Positions 35,344-49,895 are shown, counted from the stretch's first letter. The stretch is 64,000 bases of DNA from Apostichopus japonicus (GCF_037975245.1 NC_092564.1:11990484-12054483), one strand, 5' to 3'. Notes: generated from the sequence alone by a model not told the origin. Numbers and translations: made by a program.

Positions 35344-37749
35344 CCATGCACCTTCTGTGCCTGAGCGTCACATATCTTGTCACTGCTCGTTCTGCTCGAA
35401 CGAATGCTTTGATGCACGACTTTGGCGTACCGTTGTGTTAACTACCGTTACCAAATTGTTCCACCTGTGTGCCATATTGCATGCTGTATAGGGAACCGAA
35501 GTATACATACGGCCTCGGAAATTCCTGGCATTATAGTTTGTTAACCATTACAAACCTCAGTCACCTATATCATTGTTCCGGATTACATGGTTCTTACCGT
35601 TCTTTATTAACGTTGTATCGACAATAAACACTCAAAGATAACTTCAATGACACGATATTGATCGTTTCTGTACATAGGTCAAAGTATAACTAGCACACAT
35701 TTGTTAACTTAATCTATTTATACAGCGGTACATAATAACAGGGAAACCATATACGAGATATAGGACGAGAATAAAGATGACATGATTTAACTTACATGTC
35801 ATCATCATGTATAGAAATTCGTTCATATACCGTGCAGTAATGTTTATACAATTTGAACCTTTATTATAGTTTAAGTAATGACTGTTTCGTCATTTTATGT
35901 TTAAACCATTTAACAATCTTATTTCTTTCACTTACCATTTACCATATCATTTGTTTAATCTTAACAAGGATTTGATGTAAGCCTATTTATAAATATTTTA
36001 TATTTAAACTGGTTTAAAATAAATCGAATCCGTAAAATTGACTCAATGTATGGCAGTTTTTTAGACTATGCTCATCTGCATGAAGTTTGACTCATATATG
36101 AATATTATATATATGCATATGCATATTATTTCAGTCCAGTTGAAGAGGAGGGTTCAAGTTAGACAAGTACATGTCTATGAGGTTAACCAAATGTTCTGAG
36201 GGTTAGCAGCAGGAAATGCTTGCTGAAGTTTGAACATGACTGCAGCCATTACTTGACTTTTTGTTTAGCATATAGGCTATTTCACCTTTAAGGGTATACT
36301 AAATAATATATATATGCCTCATCCCCTCCCCCACCCCGGGTCTATACAATTGTCATTCTGTGTTTCTGAAAACCGTTTATATTAACTCAAGCCTCTATTC
36401 CGTGCAGACTTAGTCACATTACAAGTACTTCACTCTTGTTTGTCGTTTAGAAGGAAGCACTAAAAGCCAGTGAAACGAAAGGGAAATTAGTCATCATTAT
36501 ATGGGATTATATTACGCAAAGACGTTATTTTAATGTCGTTGAATTCCACGGTCGTTGGCGTGCGATGTCGTTGGCGTTTCTATTTTACAGGATAACTTAA
36601 GGTGGAGCAAAAGTTGAGTACTATAGTATTCTCTATAGTAATACTAGTAATAATCAACTTGTATGATATATGTTACATCTTTGGAAATGTAAGTTCTTTA
36701 AGGCTAAAAAGGCGTCGGTTCCTCCGTGTGGGCTTCATTATTGATGTTAGTCTATTAGTTTTACAATTTCTAAAAATCAGCCACGTGATAGAAACAACAA
36801 CGCCCTTTGTGTGACATTGTTAATCTTTTATAAGAAATGTCCCAATCCGGTGTCAATATGATGCTCTGGTTTGATTCTAGTATCGGCATGCATCCTTTGA
36901 AAGTGGACTCGATTAAGTTACCAAAACTGGTTTTTATTCCTCGAGATTATAAATATATGTTGCATCCGCGATACAAGGCAATATGTTTCGTCGATTTACG
37001 TGCTAAAGATTATTTCCATGGATTGGGTTAACTTCTCAAATGGTGACTATATAGTTATTGACCCTTACCAAACTAAGTAAATACAACAACAGAAATATGA
37101 CTGGGAAATTATATTTTCATTTCGAAAGATATAAACCTATCCATACACATCGCCGTAAAACGAACTGCAGCCATGAAGCTCAACAACACATGTCACACAC
37201 ACACGCACCCACACAGCGCACCGCTATTCAATAACCACATGGAGGAAATATCGTGTGTGTCTGAATATATTCTCTATACCTACACTAAGTACTATATCTA
37301 TTACAATATGCATTTCCTGAAATAAAAGAGCGAATAAAAGAATAAAGGAATAAAAGAGCGAAGGATTATATTGTAAAGTAAATTTAGATCTTAGTATACT
37401 AAGAAAACGAGATACAATTATTACCTATACCACACAGACAAGAGGTAATCTGTTTATAATTGCCTGGGAAAACCATTGAGGTGTTCATGATTTTAACACA
37501 CACAAATTATTTCGGTAATCGTGCAAACTTTAACATAACGAAAGTAAACTTCGTTATACATAACAAAGTATCAAATACTTTGATAAACTAACTTTGTACA
37601 AATTTAAAAGATTGCAATACAAAATGTGGTGAAAATCATGAAAACCCCTGGACAAAAAAACCCAATCTTTACCCCATTTAGATTTATGTGCGGACAACAT
37701 GGCCACTAGGCTATGGACACTGATTAAATATCCAGAGGTTCGAAACCGG
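35344..37749. other. No gene recognised
   Basis: AT-rich, unique-looking. Two plus-strand frames at 36602-36814 and 36837-37031 are adjacent and in different frames. Neither has a recognised domain, although both have a mixed amino-acid composition. Left uncalled. Confidence 0.45.
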
Positions 37750-38262
37750 TACAGAGATCGGAATTCAACCGTAGGCATTTGTCACCAGAAATAAACGACA
37801 AAGGCAATTTTTTCTCCGTTTCATTTATTCACGATTATTAAACATGTATGTGGTACATCGATTATATTTAGAGTTCTGATAACAACATAGATATGTCATC
37901 TGGATGATACAATGGAATTATTAACATAATGTGAAAATTGATTCTGAATTGAGTATTTCTTCTTCTCCACTTATACCGAAATATATGTAAACATATCCAG
38001 AAAAACATAGATGATAAGCAGAGGTTAAGTCAAGAGTCGCAAAGTTCATTGATTGAATGAGAAAAACAAGTCTTTAATGCCATGTATTTTCTACGAGCAG
38101 AGCTAGTAGAGTTTCGCTTCGAGGCAATGTGCTTCTCAACGTTAAGAATGAATTTCATTTTATAGAAGAAATTGTAGCAGTTTTGTTTACAATTGATGAT
38201 AAAGATCGGAATTCAACTGTAGGCATTTATCACCAGAAATAAACGACAAAGGCAAATAAATA
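37750..38262 (+). repeat. Paired short repeats (GATCGGAATTCAAC... blocks)
   Basis: The block GATCGGAATTCAAC(C/T)GTAGGCATTT followed by TCACCAGAAATAAACGACAAAGGC occurs at about 37756 and 38205. Between the copies nothing else is recognised. The block is a partial form of the composite repeat that follows. Confidence 0.8.
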
Positions 38263-40843
38263 AATATATATATATATAAAATTGTAGAGATATTTCATCA
38301 ATAATCCTATATACAATTGTATATACTAGCCACACACACAAATAAGGTTTATAAAGAAAATAAAGTAATAATGTAAATAGAGAAAATAAAGTAATAATGT
38401 AAATAGAGTAAAATAGGTAATAATGTAAATATAGTAAATAAAGTAATGATGTAAATAGAGTAAATAGAATATGGTATAAGTAAATAAAGTAAATAAAATT
38501 AAAAGTAAATAAAATATACATATATCAAAAGTAATAATGTAAATAAAGTAACAATGCAAATAAAGTAAATGAAGGCACATTTGTCACCTGTATCGACCAA
38601 TGCGAATTCTGTTTTGGTGACAAATATTGCCTTACTCTACAAGGATCTCTATAAAGATCTCTATTAAGTAAATAATGTAAATAGAGTGAATAAAGTAATA
38701 ACGTTAAGAGAGTAAATAAAGTAATAATGTAAACAAAGTAAATAAAGTTATGATGTAAATAAAGTAATGATGTAAATAGAGTGAATAGAGTATGGTATAA
38801 GTAAATAAAGTAAATAAAATATAAAGTAAATAAAATATAAAAATATAAAAAGTAATAATGTAAATAAGGTAACAATGTAAATAAAGGAAATGTAGGCATT
38901 TGTCACCAGTATCCAACGATGCAAATTCTGTTTTGGTGACAAATATTTGCTTACTCTATAAAGATCTCTATAACGTAAATAAAGTAAATGTAGTAAATAA
39001 AGTAAAGTAAATAAAGAAAGTAAATAAAGCTAATAAGGTAAATAAAGTAACTAAAGTAAATAAAGAAGATAAAGAAAGTAAAGTAAATAAGGTAAATAAA
39101 GTAAATAAAGTAACTGAAGTCAATAAAGTCAATGAAGTAAAATGAAGTAAAAATATGTAAAATGAAGTAAAATAATAAAAAAATAAAGAAAGTAAAGAAA
39201 ATAAAGAAAAAATGAAAATAAAGAAAATAAAGTATGTAATGTACATAACTTTTTATGATGTTAATATAGTAAATATAGTAAATAAAGTAATAAAAGTAAA
39301 GTAAATTAAGTAAATAAAGTATATTAAGTATATATAGTACATATAGTATATATAGTAAATATAGTATATATAGTATATAAATAGTAAGTATATATAGTAA
39401 TAAAGTATATATAATAAAGTAAATAAAGTCAAGAAAGTAAAATGAAGTCAATGAAGTAAAATGAAGTAAAATGAAAGAAAATAAAGAAAATAAAGTAAAT
39501 AAAGTAAATAAAGTAAATAAAGTAAATAAAGTAAATAAAGTAAATAAAGAAAATAAAGAAAATAAAGTAAATAAAGTAAGTAAAGTAAGTAAAGTATGTA
39601 AAATGAAAAGTGAATAGAGTAAATAAAGTAATTGTAGGCACATTTGTCACCAGTATCGAATAATGCGATTTCTGTTGGTGATAAATATTGCCTTACTCTA
39701 TCGAGATCTGTATTGAGAAGCCGGATCTCGAAAGAGAAACTTCGAAAAGACTCTGTTATATGAAATTGAACGACAAAGGCTAATAAATATACATATACTT
39801 AAAATTTTAGAGATAGTTCATTAATAATTCTATAAACAATTGTATATACAAGCAACACACACGCACGCACACACATACATATACATAGATAGAATTCTAT
39901 GTAATTGTACATACAAACCACACAAATACACGCACACGCATACATATATATATATAAATAAGTAATTAAAGGAAATAGAGTAAATAGAGTAAATAAAGTA
40001 AATAGAGTAAATAAAGTAAATAAAGTAAAATGAAGTAAAATGAAGTTAAATAAAAGAAAATAAAGAAAAGAAAGTAAATAAAGTAAATAAATTTAATAAA
40101 ATAGATAAAGTAAGTAAAGTAAATAAAGTGAATAGAGTAAATAAAGTAATTGTAGGCACATTTGTCACCAGTATCGAACAATGCGAATTCTGTTTTTGTG
40201 ACAAATATTGCATTACTCTATCGAGATGGATCTCGAAAGAGAAACTTCAATAAGACTCTGTTATATGAAATTGAACGACAAAGGCTAATAAATATATACT
40301 TAAAATTTTATATACAAGCAACACACACACACGCACGCCAACACACACACACATATATAAATAGAATTCTGTATAATTGTACATACAAACCACACACACA
40401 CACGCACACGCACACATTTATATATATATAATAAATAAATAAAGTAAATAGAGTAAATAGAGTAAATAAAGTCAATAAAGTCAATAAAGCAAAATGAAAT
40501 AAAATAAAATAAAGAAAATAAAGAAATTAAAGGAAATAAAGAAAATAAAGTAACTAAAGTAAATAAAATAAATGAAGTAAATAAAATATATAAAGCAAAT
40601 AAAGTAAAAAAGAGTCAACAAAGTCAATAAAGTAAAATGAAGTAAAATAAAGAAAATAAAGTAAAAAAAGTAAATAAAGTATGTAAAATGAAAAGTGAAT
40701 AAAGTAATTGTAGGCACATTTGTCACCAGTATCGAACAATGCAAATTCTGTTTTGGTGACAAATATTGCATTACTATCGAGATGGATCTCGAAAGAGAAA
40801 CTTCGAAAAGACTCTGTTATATGAAATTGAACGACAAAGGCTA

Positions 40844-40894
<51 letters not shown>

Positions 40895-41367
40895 GGTTTG
40901 TACATACAAACCACACACACACACACAAATACATATATATATATGTATATATATATATAGATATATATATACATATATATTCATATATATACATATATAT
41001 ATATATATATAGAGTAAATAGAGTCAATAAAGTCAATAAAGTAAAATGAAATAAAATAAATAAAATAAAGGAAATAAAGAAAATAAAGAAAATAAAGAAA
41101 ATAAAGTAAATAAAATAAATAATGTAAATAAAGTAAATAACGTAAATAAAGTAAATAAAGTAAATAAAGTAAGTAAAGTAAATAAAGTGAATAAAGTGAA
41201 TAGAGTAAATAAAGTAATTGTAGGCACATTTGTCACCAGTATCGAACAATGCGAATTCTGTTTGTGGCAAATATTGCCTCTATCGACTCTATCGAGATCT
41301 GTATTGAGAAGCCGGATCTCGAAAGAGAAACTTCGAAAAGTTATAAAATTGAGCGACAAGAGATATC
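38263..41367. repeat. Composite tandem repeat: hairpin-core blocks separated by AAATAAAGT expansions
   Basis: Six blocks, near 38574, 38886, 39635, 40151, 40709 and 41218, each carry ATTTGTCACCA ... TGGTGACAAAT, arms that can pair around a ~27-nt spacer. They continue, in the longer copies, with GAGAAACTTCGAAAAG and GAAATTGAACGACAAAGGC. Between them are variable arrays of AAATAAAGT-type units, AT runs and CA-rich tracts. Periods are irregular (about 320, 740, 517, 559 and 510 bp). All long minus-strand frames here (up to 238 codons, rich in Phe/Tyr/Leu/Ile) are low-complexity artefacts. Confidence 0.92.
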
Positions 41368-41446
41368 GATATTCCAGCTCTGCTTTCTCATTGATGTAGT
41401 AGTTACTCCTTGTAGTATAGTCTACACATCCTCACCCTACACAATT

Positions 41447-41716
41447 CACAGTGTTAGATTAACAATGGAAGGTCGATCAAACGTCTTCTAGGTGGTTTCA
41501 GGTATTTTCTTCCTGTTCATTATCATTGAGAAATTACGAATTCACAGTGGTGGATTAACGATGGAAGGTCGATCAAACATCTTCTAGGTGGTTGCAGGTA
41601 ATTTCTTCCAGTTCATCTTCATTGAGATATTACGAATTCACAGTGGTGGATTAACGATAGAAGTTCGATCAAATATCTTGGAGGTGGTTGCAGGTATTTT
41701 CTTCCAGTTCATCTTC
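41447..41716 (+). repeat. ~97-bp tandem repeat, three copies
   Basis: Units start near 41447, 41541 and 41638 with CACAG(T)GGTGGATTAACGAT-like sequence and share GGTCGATCAAACATCTT and TTCTTCCAGTTCATCTTC. The third unit is shortened. It sits at the border between the composite repeat and the 224-bp satellite. Confidence 0.88.
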
Positions 41717-42294
41717 AGGCTGCCGAGAAACGAGAGAAATATTACTAAAAAATATTGAAGCAATCTTTGGATATGGGTTTCTCTCGTACATCTATGTTGA
41801 AGTATTTTTTAAAGTATTTTAGGACTATTAATCAATGCGTCATCTAGGAACAAATTTATCTGGTACTGACCTGGATGATCCACCAACTGTACGTTCCTAG
41901 AAATGGCTCCTGGAATCAATTTAGTTCTTGTACACCCGCTGATTTAATAACTTTATACTAAGGCGACTGGTTGATAGGACGGTAGATGGCAGAGTTCCTG
42001 GTGGCTGCTATCGGTCACTTCATCTGGCGGAGACTACAAGAGTTCAGTTCATCTGGCGGGGACTACAAGCTTTTCAGTTCATCTGGCGTTGGCTGGTGAT
42101 TGGTGGCTGGTGCAGGTAATTCGTGGTTGGTGGATGGAGAAATCAACTTCGAACTTGGAACTAGATGAGAACAATCAATCATTTCTATTTAAAATAATGC
42201 ATATATATGTTATGTAAACACGCATAAAAATTCGCACAATAATCTATAGTAAAATCAATTGCAATACAAACACACATAAGAAATAATTATTTTG
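41717..42294. other. GT-rich transition into satellite, no gene
   Basis: Contains short degenerate repeats, TTCATCTGGCG(G/T), near 42020-42090 and GGTGGCTGGTG-like motifs. It looks like decayed satellite edge. Confidence 0.5.
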
Positions 42295-45200
42295 CTCATG
42301 GCAATAGGCTAGTGGCTGGTGACTAGTGGTCGTTGGATGGTGCCATATTTTATTTTCCTTAAAGCACTCAACAAAATATATAGTAAATTATATGGCAATA
42401 CAAAAACACATACTTTGTTACTCTTTTGCTCGTGCAAAAAGGCTGGTGACTTGTAGCTGGTGGTCGGTTGCAGCTGGAGCTTGATGATGGTGGTATTTGG
42501 TAGTTGGTGGCTGGAGCAGTCTGGAGAAAGGTGGCTGGTGGTGCTGGTGGTCAAGGAAGATAGAGCTTGTCGATAGTGGAAGGTGGTAGGTGGTTGGGTA
42601 CGTCTGAAATATCTATAAAATAAAAACTAGAAACAAACAATCAGACATTTCTTTAAAAAATGATGCAATATTTGTTTAAACTCTTCAAATCAGCATAAAA
42701 ATATATAGTTAAATCATTGCAATACAAACACAAGTACGGTATTACTCTTTTGCTCGTGGCAAAAGGCTGGAGGAAGGCAGCTGGTGGAAGGTAATATGTG
42801 GTTGGCGGTATAGGTGACTGGGTACGTCTGAAATATCTATAAAATATAAACTAGAAACAAACAATCAGGCATTTCTTTAAGAAATGATGCAATATTTTTT
42901 TTTAAACTCTTCAACGTAGCATTAAAATACATAGTAAAATCATTGCATTACAAACACACATTCGTTATTACTCTTTTGCTCGTGGCAAAAGGCAGGGGGA
43001 ATGTAGCTGGTGGAAGGTGGATGGCGGTATTGGTGGTTGGGTACGTCTGAAACATCTATAAAATATAAACTAGAAACAAATAATCAGGCATTTCTTTAAA
43101 AAAAAATGATGCTATATTTTGTTATAAACTATTCAAATCAGCATAAAAATATATAGTTTAATCATCGCAATACAAACAAACATACGTTATTACTCTTTTG
43201 CTCGTGGCAAAAGGCTGGAGGAAGGCAGCTGGTGACTGGTGGAAGATGGATGGCGGTATTGGTGGTTGGGTTCGTCTGAAACATCTATAAAATATAAACT
43301 AGAAACAAACCATCAGACATTTCTTTACAAAATGATGCAATATTTGTTTAAACTCTTCAAATCAGCATAAAAATATATAGTTAAATCATTGCAATACAAA
43401 CACAAGTACAGTATTACTCTTTTGCTCATGGCAAAAGGCTGGAGGAAGGCAGCTGGTAGAAGGTAGTATGTGGTTGGCGGTATTGGTGACTGGGTACGTC
43501 TGAAATATCTATAAAATATAAACTAGAAACAAACAATCAGGCATTTCTTTAAAAAATGATGCAATATTTTTTTTTAAACTCTTCAAATTAGCATAAAAAT
43601 ACATAGTAAAATCATTGCATTACAAACACACATTCGTTATTACTCTTTTGCTCGTGGCAAAAGGCAGGGGGAATGTAGCTGGTGGAAGGTGGATGGCGGT
43701 ATTGGTGGTTGGGTACGTCTGAAACATCTATAAAATATAAACTAGAAACAAATAATCAGGCATTTCTTTAAAAAAAAATGATGCTATATTTTGTTATAAA
43801 CTATTCAAATCAGCATAAAAATATATAGTTTAATCATCGCAATACAAACGAACATACGTTATTACTCCTTTGCTCGTGGCAAAAGGCTGTGGGAAGGTAG
43901 CTGGTGACTGGTGGAAGATGGATGGCGGTATTGGTGGTTGGGTACGTCTGAAACATCTATAAAATATAAACTAGAAACAAACAATCAGACATTTCTTTAC
44001 AAAATGATGCAATATTTGTTTAAACTCTTCAAATCAGCATAAAAATATATAGTTTAATCATTGCAATACAAACACAAGTACGGTATTACTCTTTTGCTCG
44101 TGGCAAAAGGCTGGAGGAAGGCAGCTGGTGGAAGGAAGTATGTGGTTGGCGGTATAGGTGACTGGGTACGTCTGAAATATCTATAAAATATAAACTAGAA
44201 ACAAACAATCAGACAATTCTTTACAAAATGATGCAATATTTGTTTAAACTATTCAAATCAGCATAAAAATATATAGTTTAATCATCGCAATACAAACGAA
44301 CATACGTTATTACTCTTTTGCTCGTGGCAAAAGGCTGGTGGAAGGTAGCTGGTGACTGGTGGAAGATGGATGGAGGTATTGGTGGTTGGGTTCGTCTGAA
44401 ACATCTGTAAAATATAAACTAGAAACAAATAATCAGGCATTTCTTTTAAAAAAAATGATGCAATATTTTGTTATAAACTATTCAAATCAGCATAAAAATA
44501 TATAGTTAAATCATTGCAATACAAACACAAGTACGGTATTACTCTTTTGCTCGTGGCAAAAGGCTGGAGGAAGGCAGCTGGTGGAAGGTAGTATGTTGTT
44601 GGCGGTATAGGTGACTGGGTACGTCTGAAATATCTATAAAATATAAACTAGAAACAAACAATCAGGCATTTCTTTACAAAATGATGCAATATTTTTTTTA
44701 AACTCTTCAAATCAGCATAAAAATACATAGTAAATTCGTTGCAATACAAACACACATTCGTTATTACTCTTTTGCTCGTGGCAAAAGGCTGGGGGAATGT
44801 AACTGGTGGAAGGTAGTATGTGGTTGGCGGTATAGGTGACTGGGTACGTCTGAAATATCTATAAAATATAAACTAGAAACAAACAATCAGGCATTTCTTT
44901 AAAAAATGATGCAATATTTTTTTTTAAACTCTTCAAATTAGCATAAAAATACATAGTAAAATCATTGCATTACAAACACACATTCGTTATTACTCTTTTG
45001 CTCGTGGCAAAAGGCAGGGGGAATGTAGCTGGTGGAAGGTGGATGGCGGTATTGGTGGTTGGGTACGTCTGAAACATCTATAAAATATAAACTAGAAACA
45101 AATAATCAGGCATTTCTTTAAAAAAAAATGATGCTATATTTTGTTATAAACTATTCAAATCAGCATAAAAATATATAGTTTAATCATCGCAATACAAACG

Positions 45201-48200
45201 AACATACGTTATTACTCTTTTGCTCGTGGCAAAAGGCAGGGGGAAGGTATCTGGTGACTGGTGGAAGATGGATGGCGGTATTGGTGGTTGGGTACGTCTG
45301 AAACATCTATAAAATATAAACTAGAAACAAACAATCAGACATTTCTTTACAAACTGATGCAATATTTGTTTAAACTCTTCAAATCAGCATAAAAATATAT
45401 AGTTTAATCATTGCAATACAAACACAAGTACGGTATTACTCTTTTGCTCGTGGCAAAAGGCTGGAGGAAGGCAGCTGGTGGAAGGAAGTATGTGGTTGGC
45501 GGTATAGGTGACTGGGTACGTCTGAAATATCTATAAAATATAAACTAGAAACAAACAATCAGACAATTCTTAACAAAATGATGCAATATTTGTTTAAACT
45601 ATTCAAATCAGCATAAAAATATATAGTTTAATCATCGCAATACAAACGAACATACGTTAATACTCTTTTGCTCGTGGCAAAAGGCTGTGGGAAGGTAGCT
45701 GGTGACTGGTGGAAGATGGATGGCTGTATTGGTGGTTGGGTTCGTCTGAAACATCTATAAAATATAAACTAGAAACAAACAATCAGACATTTCTTTACAA
45801 AATGATGCAATATTTGTTTAAACTCTTCAAATCAGCATAAAAATATATAGTTAAATCATTGCAATACAAACACAAGTACGGTATTACTCTTTTGCTCGTG
45901 GCAAAAGGCTGGAGGAAGGCAGCTGGTGGAAGGTAGTATGTTGTTGGCGGTATAGGTGACTGGGTACGTCTGAAATATCTATACAATATAAACTAGAAAC
46001 AAACAATCAGGCATTTCTTTACAAAATGATGCAATATTTTTTTTAAACTCTTCAAATCAGCATAAAAATACATAGTAAATTCATTGCATTACAAACACAC
46101 ATTCGTTATTACTCTTTTGCTCGTGGCAAAAGGCTGGGGGAATGTAGCTGGTGACTGGTGGAAGGTGGATGGCGGTATTGGTGGTTGGGTTCGTCTGAAA
46201 CATCTGTAAAATATAAACTAGAAACAAATAATCAGGCATTTCTTTTAAAAAAAATGATGCAATATTTTGTTATAAACTATTCAAATCAGCATAAAAATAT
46301 ATAGTTAAATCATTGCAATACAAACACAAGTACGGTATTACTCTTTTGCTCGTGGCAAAAGGCTGGAGGAAGGCAGCTGGTGGAAGGTAGTATGTGGTTG
46401 GCGGTATAGGTGACTGGGTACGTCTGAAACATCTATAAAATATAAACTAGAAACAAACAATCAGGCATTTCTTTAAAAAATGATGCAATATTTTTTTTTG
46501 AACTCTTCAAATTAGCATAAAAATACATAGTAAAATCATTGCATTACAAACACACATTCGTTATTACTCTTTTGCTCGTGGCAAAAGGCAGGGGGAATGT
46601 AGCTGGTGGAAGGTGGATGGCGGTATTGGTGGTTGGGTACGTCTGAAACATCTATAAAATATAAACTAGAAACAAATAATCAGGCATTTCTTTAAAAAAG
46701 ATGATGCTATATTTTGTTATAAACTATTCAAATCAGCATAAAAATATATAGTTTAATCATCGCAATACAAACGAACATACGTTAATACTCTTTTGCTCGT
46801 GGCAAAAGGCTGTGGGAAGGTAGCTGGTGACTGGTGGAAGATGGATGGCGGTATTGGTGGTTGGTTACGTCTGAAACATCTATAAAATATAAACTAGAAA
46901 CAAACAATCAGACATTTCTTTACAAAATGATGCAATATTTGTTTAAACTCTTCAAATCAGCATAAAAATATATAGTTAAATCATTGCAATACAAACACAA
47001 GTACGGTATTACTCTTTTGCTCGTGGCAAAAGGCTGGAGGAAGGCAGCTGGTGGAAGGTAGTATGTGGTTGGCGGTATAGGTGACTGGGTACGTCTGAAA
47101 TATCTATAAAATATAAACTAGAAACAAACAATCAGGCATTTCTTTACAAAATGATGCAATATTTTTTCTCCAAATCAGCATAAAAATACATAGTAAATTC
47201 GTTGCATTACAAACACACATTCGTTATTACTCTTTTGCTCGTGGCAAAAGGCTGGGGGAATGTAGCTGGTGATTGGTGGAAGGTGGATGGCGGTATTGGT
47301 GGTTGGGTACGTCTGAAACATCTGTAAAATAAAAACTAGAAACAAATAATCAGGCATTTCTTTAAAAAAAATGATGCAATATTTTGTTATAAACTATTCA
47401 AATCAGCATAAAAATATATAGTTTAATCATCGCAATACAAACAAACATACGTTATTACTCTTTTGCTCGTGGCAAAAGGCTGTGGGAAGGTAGCTGGTGA
47501 CTGGTGGAAGGTGGATGGCGGTATTGGTGGTTGGGTACGTCTGAAACATCTATAAAATATAAACTAGAAACAAATAATCAGGCACTTCTTTAAAAAAATG
47601 ATGCAATATTTTGTTATAAACTATTCAAATCAGCATAAAATCATATAGTTTAATCATCGCAATACAAACAAACATACGTTATTACTCTTTTGCTCGTGGC
47701 AAAAGGCTGTGGGAATGTAGCTGGTGACTGGTGGATGGCGGTATTGGTGGTTGGGTACGTCTGAAACATCTATAAAATATAAACTAGAAACAAACAATCA
47801 GACATTTCTTTACAAAATGATGCAATATTTGTTTAAACTCTTCAAATCAGCATAAAAATATATAGTTAAATCATTGCAATACAAACACAAGTACGGTATT
47901 ACTCTTTTGCTCGTGGCAAAAGGCTGTGGGAAGGTAGCTGGTGACTGGTGGAAGGTGGATGGCGGTATTGGTGGTTGGGTACGTCTGAAACATCTATAAA
48001 ATATAAACTAGAAACAAATAATCAGGCACTTCTTTAAAAAAATGATGCAATATTTTGTTATAAACTATTCAAATCAGCATAAAATCATATAGTTTAATCA
48101 TCGCAATACAAACAAACATACGTTATTACTCTTTTGCTCGTGGCAAAAGGCTGTGGGAATGTAGCTGGTGACTGGTGGATGGCGGTATTGGTGGTTGGGT

Positions 48201-49262
48201 ACGTCTGAAACATCTATAAAATATAAACTAGAAACAAACAATCAGACATTTCTTTACAAAATGATGCAATATTTGTTTAAACTCTTCAAATCAGCATAAA
48301 AATATATAGTTAAATCATTGCAATACAAACACAAGTACGGTATTACTCTTTTGCTCGTGGCAAAAGGCTGGAGGAAGGCAGCTGGTGGAAGGTAGTATGT
48401 GGTTGGCGGTATAGGTGACTGGGTACGTCTGAAATATCTATAAAATATAAACTAGAAACAAACAATCAGGCATTTCTTTACAAAATGATGCAATATTTTT
48501 TCTCCAAATCAGCATAAAAATACATAGTAAATTCGTTGCATTACAAACACACATTCGTTATTACTCTTTTGCTCGTGGCAAAAGGCTGGGGGAATGTAGC
48601 TGGTGATTGGTGGAAGGTGGATGGCGGTATTGGTGGTTGGGTACGTCTGAAACATCTGTAAAATAAAAACTAGAAACAAATAATCAGGCATTTCTTTAAA
48701 AAAAAATGATGCTATATTTTGTTATAAACTATTCAAATCAGCATAAAAATATATAGTTTAATCATCGCAATACAAACAAACATACGTTATTACTCTTTTG
48801 CTCGTGGCAAAAGGCTGTGGGAAGGTAGCTGGTGACTGGTGGAAGATGGATGGCGGTATTGGTGGTTGGGTACGTCTGAAACATCTATAAAATATAAACT
48901 AGAAACAAACAATCAGACATTTCTTTACAAAATGATGCAATATTTGTTTAAACTCTTCAAATCAGCATAAAAATATATAGTTAAATCATTGCAATACAAA
49001 CACAAGTACGTTATCACTCTTTTGCTCGTGGCAAAAGGCTGGGGGAAGGTAGCTGGTGGAAAGTGGTATATGGTAATTGGTGGATGGATACGTCTGGAAC
49101 ATCTATAAAATATAAACTAGAGAGGAACAATCAGGCATTTCTTTAAAAAAAATGATGCAATATTTTTTTTTATACTCTTCAAATCAGCATAAAAATACAT
49201 AGTTATACCATTGCAAAACAAACACACGTACGTTATTACTCTTTTGCTCGTGGCAAAAGGCT
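42295..49262. repeat. ~224-bp satellite, about 30 monomers, with higher-order repeats
   Basis: The anchor TGCTCGTGGCAAAAGGC recurs at 30 positions from 42753 to 49247, average spacing 224 bp (range about 214-234), with two decayed anchors before. Each monomer has a GGTGG-rich third (AGCTGGTGGAAGGT...) and an AT-rich two thirds (ATATAAACTAGAAACAAA, AATCAGGCATTTCTTT, AAATCAGCATAAAAAT). Monomer subtypes recur in multiples: a monomer with a shared deletion at 47163 recurs at 48497, 1334 bp (six monomers) away. The pair 47480-47900 is repeated at 47930-48350. Minus-strand frames inside are repeated copies of the satellite, not genes. Confidence 0.97.
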
Positions 49263-49895
49263 GGGGGATGATGGGAAACCTGTAGCACCTACAATATAGT
49301 GACAGAAATGAGCAATCAAGCTTTTCAAAATGATACCACTACTACACTGTTCTTTGTTGTTCTTCTGTTTATTTCATAACCTGGTTCCTAATGTTCTCCC
49401 GTCGATCTGTCGTCTTGGCCCTCGTCCGCATAACCGCATTGTCATCGTTCTAGAAGCAAAACAGTAGAATTGTACGTTAAGTTTCTCCTTAATTTTGTTT
49501 CGAGTATACCCTAAATTTAAATTGCAATAGTCGTAATAATGCTGGTTGCTAAAGTTAGGGAAATCCTTGTAGGTTTCCTGATGTCAGCAGACGTATCCAA
49601 GAAAGAAAGTCCCATAAAATAAGAAACGTTATAGAACGTACCGCCAAAAAACTTTTCTTACAAAATTACTAACAATTGTCACTTATTGCAACATTTGGAA
49701 ACATAAAGACAACTTATGTTTACATCAGAAACTCATCATTTCCACAATTTGCAGCAAAAATTGATGATGTAAATTCAACATAGGCCTATTCAACAACATG
49801 TTTGATTACGCTTCCATCAGAATGCTATCAGTTCAACATTTTTCAGTAATTATCCAGTAAAGGATCTTAACATTTTGACGGCACCTTTATGTGTT
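49263..49895. other. No gene recognised
   Basis: Unique-looking sequence after the satellite. No coding, RNA or TE-end signature apart from the following element. Confidence 0.45.

Noticed and set aside
38213-41359. Many long minus-strand frames rich in Phe, Tyr, Leu, Ile
   Set aside because: They arise from AAATAAAGT-type repeats lacking stops in several frames at once; overlapping frames on the same strand are equally open.
47175-48691. Two identical 60-codon minus-strand frames
   Set aside because: They are the same satellite monomer copied 1334 bp apart, not a gene pair.
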